From positions 1-45,217 of the forward strand of contig JABMQN010000269.1 in assembly GCA_013203045.1 (NCBI GenBank): a stretch of DNA of 45,217 nt, read 5' to 3'. Source of the stretch: Chloroflexota bacterium (GTDB lineage: Bacteria; Chloroflexota; Dehalococcoidia; SZUA-161; SpSt-899). The notes below the pieces were generated by a model that was given only the letters and a program-made list of their open reading frames with translations, was not told the origin of the DNA and did not search any database. This document shows positions 41,851 through 45,217 of the stretch, piece by piece. Positions within the stretch are counted from its first letter, which is position 1. The number at the start of each line of letters is the position of its first letter. The position numbers and the translations under genes were made by a program.

Positions 41851-42325
41851 CTTTTTGATACCTCCTATTCACCAATATCAATTAATCCGATACTTCCCAT
41901 ATCAAAATCTCTGCTATTATCACAAGCTGTGCTTGGAAGGTTTAGATCCACTATCATTCCCCTTCTCGCTCAAAATGCTCACCATCTTTTCCTCTCTTTC
42001 AGCTCTTTTCCGGGGGTGTCAAACTGAAAACGGCTAAATTGCTTCGCGGGGGAATCCAGAAACATTATGAGTCTCCACTCAATAGATATGGTCACTTCGC
42101 AGTAAGTATCGTATGTTGGATGATAGCTTAACAGTAATTGAATGGCTGTGCTATGGTCCAAAGGGGGTATTTTGGGGGTATTGTGGCCGAAAACGGTCCT
42201 CACAGAGTGTCATCGATTATGGTGTTGGGGGTACCGTCCTAAACGAATATTCTGAGTAGGGGCAAAGTATTGACGCACTAGCTGAGGAAGTGCGTGCTTG
42301 TACCTTAGCAGGAAAGGATTCTCAA
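41851..42325. other. Intergenic region between regulator and first catabolic gene
   Basis: These 475 bases hold no credible gene. A G-rich motif GGGGGTATT is repeated at 42163-42171 and 42174-42182, with a third GGGGGTA near 42225, which could be regulator-binding sites for the operon that starts at 41850. The promoter of that operon is expected here. I see no transposase remnant. Confidence 0.4.
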
Positions 42326-45079
42326 TCAAATTAAACCGAGTTCCTGGGCGCGGGTCACCGCAGTAGTCTGCTTATGGACATCCAGTTTCCGGTAAATATT
42401 TTTTATGTGTTTCTTGGCGGTGCCAACCGAAATGAACAACTCGCCGGCGACCTCCTTACTCGATGCCCCGCTTGCCATCAGTCGCAGGACCTCCCGTTCA
42501 CGGACACTGAGGATTCCTGATAGTTTTGAAGCGAGTGAGTTGTGTGTGGTGGTCTCGGTGGATACATTCACTTCTCCGACGGGCTTATCAGGGTAAGTGA
42601 GTACAGAGCCTTTAAATGCGTCCAGTAACGTGTTAACGTAAACAGGGGTTATCCCACGCGATGCAGCATGATGAAGAAGCTCCTTCATGGGGTAACCCTC
42701 ATCTAAAAACACACGTATATAACCTTCCTGTTGAGAGAGAGAGAGCACATGCTCCAGTGTTTTAAGGGATTGATTGATTTTACCTTGTGTTTTCAGGGCA
42801 ATCGATTGAAGGACCAATATCTCAATAACGCTTCCCGTTCTGCCTTCCGATTCCGCTTTCTGTCTCATCCTCTCCAGTAGTTCATCTATTTCTTCAGCTT
42901 TACCCCGAGCTATATAGAGCCGCACCAGGGTAAGATATGAAAACTCTTGCCATAAATCAGGGAAATTTTGCACGCTCAACTCGATTTCATGACAAGCGGC
43001 CCAGCGTTGTGTCGCTTCAAGATCCCCATGTGCAAGTGAAAGACGTGCCTGCCATGCATCCATAAGTCTCGATAGCAATGTGTTGTGTGGGGTATATGCG
43101 ATCCGTTTCGCCAGATCGTGAAGTTCTGACGTAGAATTCGTTTTACTCTGGAACTCTTCCATCAATGCCAGGCCAGGATAGAAAAACTGCACGATCAACG
43201 CGGTTCCGCATTGTTCGCTCAGTTGAATCCCTCGAGTAAAATGCTGTGATGCTTCGTCAAGTTCGTTCCATTGATAAAGAATCTGGGCCAGGCTTATATG
43301 TGCATAGCTTGTCGCTGATAGTGGATCTTCACCATCACTCCACTCGAGACCAAGTCGAATCGCATGCCGGTTAGTTTCGGCTGCTTGGTGGAGGAACCCC
43401 ATTTTTGTCTGGATTTCCGCCATGCAGCCCATGGCAATTAGAGCAATATAGGGGTTCCCTGTCGCCTTCCCTAAAGTTAAGGCTTCATTCAGAAAACGGT
43501 TGGCGGTATTCATCTCACCTCTCATGGCATAAGCCACACCAAGGTTCAATGCGATTGGTGCGCGCGCAAATGTCTCATCATCGGGCAGTTGTTCGAAAGC
43601 CTCACGCAATGGTTCGAGGTTACGTTGGATGTCTATGTCTCCCTGCGCACTGGCGCTGGCGCGCAGAGCCAGTACCACACTGCGAATTTTGGTATGATCT
43701 GCAACGGTCTCACTGTTGTTTTCTGCGGTTGTGGACAACATCGCTTCTACAGACCTCAGAAGAGGTTCCACGTCATCCAATCGCCCGGCTGCCATGCGGG
43801 CACCGGCGAGGGCTATACAAAGCCACGGGCGTTTGTTAATCAGTTCATCAGGTAATTTGGCTATCCATCTGAGGAGTGTGGAGACTTTGCTCTCCACGGT
43901 GATCATAGTGACAGCGATTGCCTCGATCAGGTTTGCAGCTTTTTCAAAGTCTCCAGCGGCCAAAGCATGGTCAATGGCCTCAGCGGTCAATCCCTCTTGT
44001 TCAAACCATTGGCTGGCTCGTTGATGTAACAGCGGTGGCAGGTCAGGTAGTGTTCGCGTCAGTTGACTGCGCAGCAGGTCAGCGAACAGGGTGTGGTAAC
44101 GAAACCATTTTCTCTCATCATCCAGTGGCACAAGGAACAGATTGGCAGCTTCGAGGTAATCCAGTTTTTCCATGGCATCATTGCGTTTGGTTACGGCATT
44201 GCTTAGCGGAGCGGTCAATCGATCCAAAATGGAGGTCTCCAGGAGAAATGATTGGACGTCAGCCGGTTGTTGAGTGAATACTTCTTCCGTAAGATAGTCA
44301 AGAACGTATCGTTGGCTGCCGCTAAAGGAGTATATGAATTTTTGGATGTCATTATGCCCTCTCATGGAAATCGCAGCCATTTGTAGGCTTGCTACCCAGC
44401 CTTCGGTGCGATTTTCTAGCACTTTTACACCCAGTTTGGAGAGTCCCAGTTTCATGACCTCGTTAAAGAAAGCCTCAGTTTCACCAAATGTAAACCGTAG
44501 GTCAGTGGCACTGAATTGATTGAGCTGACCTCGACCCCGCAGGAGAGCCAGGGGCAATGGTGGATCAACTCGGCTAGAAATTACCAAATGCATCTGTGGT
44601 GGCATGTGTTCCAGTAAGAAAGTCATTGCGTGGTGGATAGTCTCATTTTCGATCATATGATAGTCATCGAGGATGAGAACGAAAGGTTCCGTTCTTATGT
44701 TCAGCTCATTGATCAGGGATGTGAGAAATGATTCAACGGGTTGTGGTTGTGGACTCTGAATCATGTCTATTACGGATCGTCCCATATCTGGGTGGATCAT
44801 CTGCAAAGCTTCGACGTAGTATGTCCAATAACGCGACGGATCATTATCATCCTTATCCAAAGAAATCCAGCCAACCGGCATTTGAACTTGAGAGTCTTCC
44901 CTGTGCTGGTGGACCCACTCAGTTAAGAGGGTGGTCTTGCCAAAACCAGCAGGAGCTGAAACAAGTGTCAGTTTCCGATGAAGACCAGCTTCAAATCGCT
45001 CGATAAGACGGGGACGTGACACCAGTTCCGGTGGAACTAGAGGAGCGAACAGTTTTGTCTGTAGCAGTGATATGGGCAT
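42326..45079 (-). CDS. MalT-family ATP-dependent LuxR transcriptional activator
   Basis: The 917-residue regulator has an N-terminal STAND NTPase with Walker A APAGFGKTTL (residues 42-51) and Walker B-like ILDDYH (near 135), a long helical TPR-like region (~400-800) for ligand binding, and a C-terminal LuxR helix-turn-helix (LSVREREVLRLMASGASSKEVA to the end). MalT-type proteins bind an inducer and ATP, oligomerise and activate catabolic operons. It is divided from the first catabolic gene by 475 bases and reads towards it, so it is the likely activator of the operon. The start MPISLLQTKLFAP fits Chloroflexota homologues. The ribosome binding site is weak. Confidence 0.93.
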   Translation of the reverse strand: MPISLLQTKLFAPLVPPELVSRPRLIERFEAGLHRKLTLVSAPAGFGKTTLLTEWVHQHREDSQVQMPVGWISLDKDDNDPSRYWTYYVEALQMIHPDMGRSVIDMIQSPQPQPVESFLTSLINELNIRTEPFVLILDDYHMIENETIHHAMTFLLEHMPPQMHLVISSRVDPPLPLALLRGRGQLNQFSATDLRFTFGETEAFFNEVMKLGLSKLGVKVLENRTEGWVASLQMAAISMRGHNDIQKFIYSFSGSQRYVLDYLTEEVFTQQPADVQSFLLETSILDRLTAPLSNAVTKRNDAMEKLDYLEAANLFLVPLDDERKWFRYHTLFADLLRSQLTRTLPDLPPLLHQRASQWFEQEGLTAEAIDHALAAGDFEKAANLIEAIAVTMITVESKVSTLLRWIAKLPDELINKRPWLCIALAGARMAAGRLDDVEPLLRSVEAMLSTTAENNSETVADHTKIRSVVLALRASASAQGDIDIQRNLEPLREAFEQLPDDETFARAPIALNLGVAYAMRGEMNTANRFLNEALTLGKATGNPYIALIAMGCMAEIQTKMGFLHQAAETNRHAIRLGLEWSDGEDPLSATSYAHISLAQILYQWNELDEASQHFTRGIQLSEQCGTALIVQFFYPGLALMEEFQSKTNSTSELHDLAKRIAYTPHNTLLSRLMDAWQARLSLAHGDLEATQRWAACHEIELSVQNFPDLWQEFSYLTLVRLYIARGKAEEIDELLERMRQKAESEGRTGSVIEILVLQSIALKTQGKINQSLKTLEHVLSLSQQEGYIRVFLDEGYPMKELLHHAASRGITPVYVNTLLDAFKGSVLTYPDKPVGEVNVSTETTTHNSLASKLSGILSVREREVLRLMASGASSKEVAGELFISVGTAKKHIKNIYRKLDVHKQTTAVTRAQELGLI

Positions 45080-45110
45080 AGCGTCTCATTTCGAATATAC
45101 ATGTTAACAA

Positions 45111-45141
45111 TGAAAATGTATCTAATGGTAATACATTTTCA
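45111..45141 (-). promoter_or_regulatory. Inverted repeat upstream of the LuxR gene, possible operator
   Basis: TGAAAATGTAT (45111-45121) and its exact reverse complement (45131-45141) are separated by 9 bases, so the arm centres are 20 bases apart, two helical turns. The element lies 32 bases upstream of the regulator start in AT-rich DNA. A dimeric regulator, or the gene's own product, could bind here. The loop is large and no T run follows, so a terminator is less likely. Confidence 0.5.
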
Positions 45142-45217
45142 ATTTGCAGTCAATTTGCCTATTGAATACCAAATTATTAAACCGGCAATTAAACAAGGAC
45201 ACTATATATCCCTCCCC

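Noticed and set aside
41979-42203. 74-codon minus-strand ORF and transposon-like text between the SDR and the regulator
   Set aside because: I looked for an insertion-sequence end or transposase fragment and found no terminal repeats, target duplication or transposase motif.
1-45217. CRISPR arrays, tRNA or rRNA genes, prophage and plasmid functions
   Set aside because: Nothing of this kind was seen on either strand.

Overview
The window looks like chromosomal DNA of a strict anaerobe that degrades organic compounds through CoA thioesters. The best taxonomic guess is Chloroflexota, perhaps Dehalococcoidia. The grounds are the 917-residue MalT/LuxR-type regulator with the N-terminus common in that phylum, the ferredoxin-linked and oxygen-sensitive enzymes (glycyl radical enzyme, BCR/HAD-family proteins, W/Mo enzyme), and the many isolated lipoprotein substrate-binding proteins. 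This is inference; there is no rRNA or marker gene.

Layout. Bases 1-6958 read on the plus strand: the C-terminus of a phytoene-desaturase-like FAD oxidoreductase, a glycyl radical enzyme and its activase separated by a perfect hairpin, a lipoprotein substrate-binding protein and a 4Fe-4S protein. From 7091 to 45079 everything reads on the minus strand. In the order of transcription these are: a MalT/LuxR regulator (45079-42326); an SDR, class I CoA-transferase, FAD oxidoreductase, two acyl-CoA dehydrogenases, a BCR/HAD-family pair, two more FAD oxidoreductases, two MaoC proteins, two thiolase-fold proteins and two DUF35 proteins (41850-24503); an NAD-epimerase-type SDR; a BCR-like operon (two HGD-D subunits, two ATPases, a ferredoxin) followed by an SCP2-like protein and an acetylene-hydratase-like molybdopterin enzyme (22893-15717); a second substrate-binding protein; a biotin-dependent carboxylase operon (13928-10597); and a third substrate-binding protein with a DapB-like dehydrogenase.

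How the genes may work together. An organic acid would be activated by CoA transfer, dehydrogenated by an acyl-CoA dehydrogenase pair, hydrated by a MaoC pair, oxidised by an SDR, and cleaved by thiolase-fold/DUF35 proteins. BCR-like enzymes would perform low-potential reduction or dehydration, probably on a ring. In the dehydrogenase and MaoC pairs one member keeps the family's signature residues and the other has lost them. This is the architecture known from actinobacterial steroid side-chain degradation (FadE28/FadE29, ChsH1/ChsH2, Ltp2), here in an anaerobic setting.

The second theme is gene relics between intact genes: a crotonase core, a FAD-oxidoreductase tail, parts of all three acetone-carboxylase-type subunits on either side of the biotin carboxylase operon, a class III CoA-transferase segment, a MaoC start between two tandem FAD oxidoreductases, and an unidentified coding-like tail. 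Several touch a substrate-binding protein gene. The region therefore appears to have been built by repeated replacement and duplication of catabolic cassettes.
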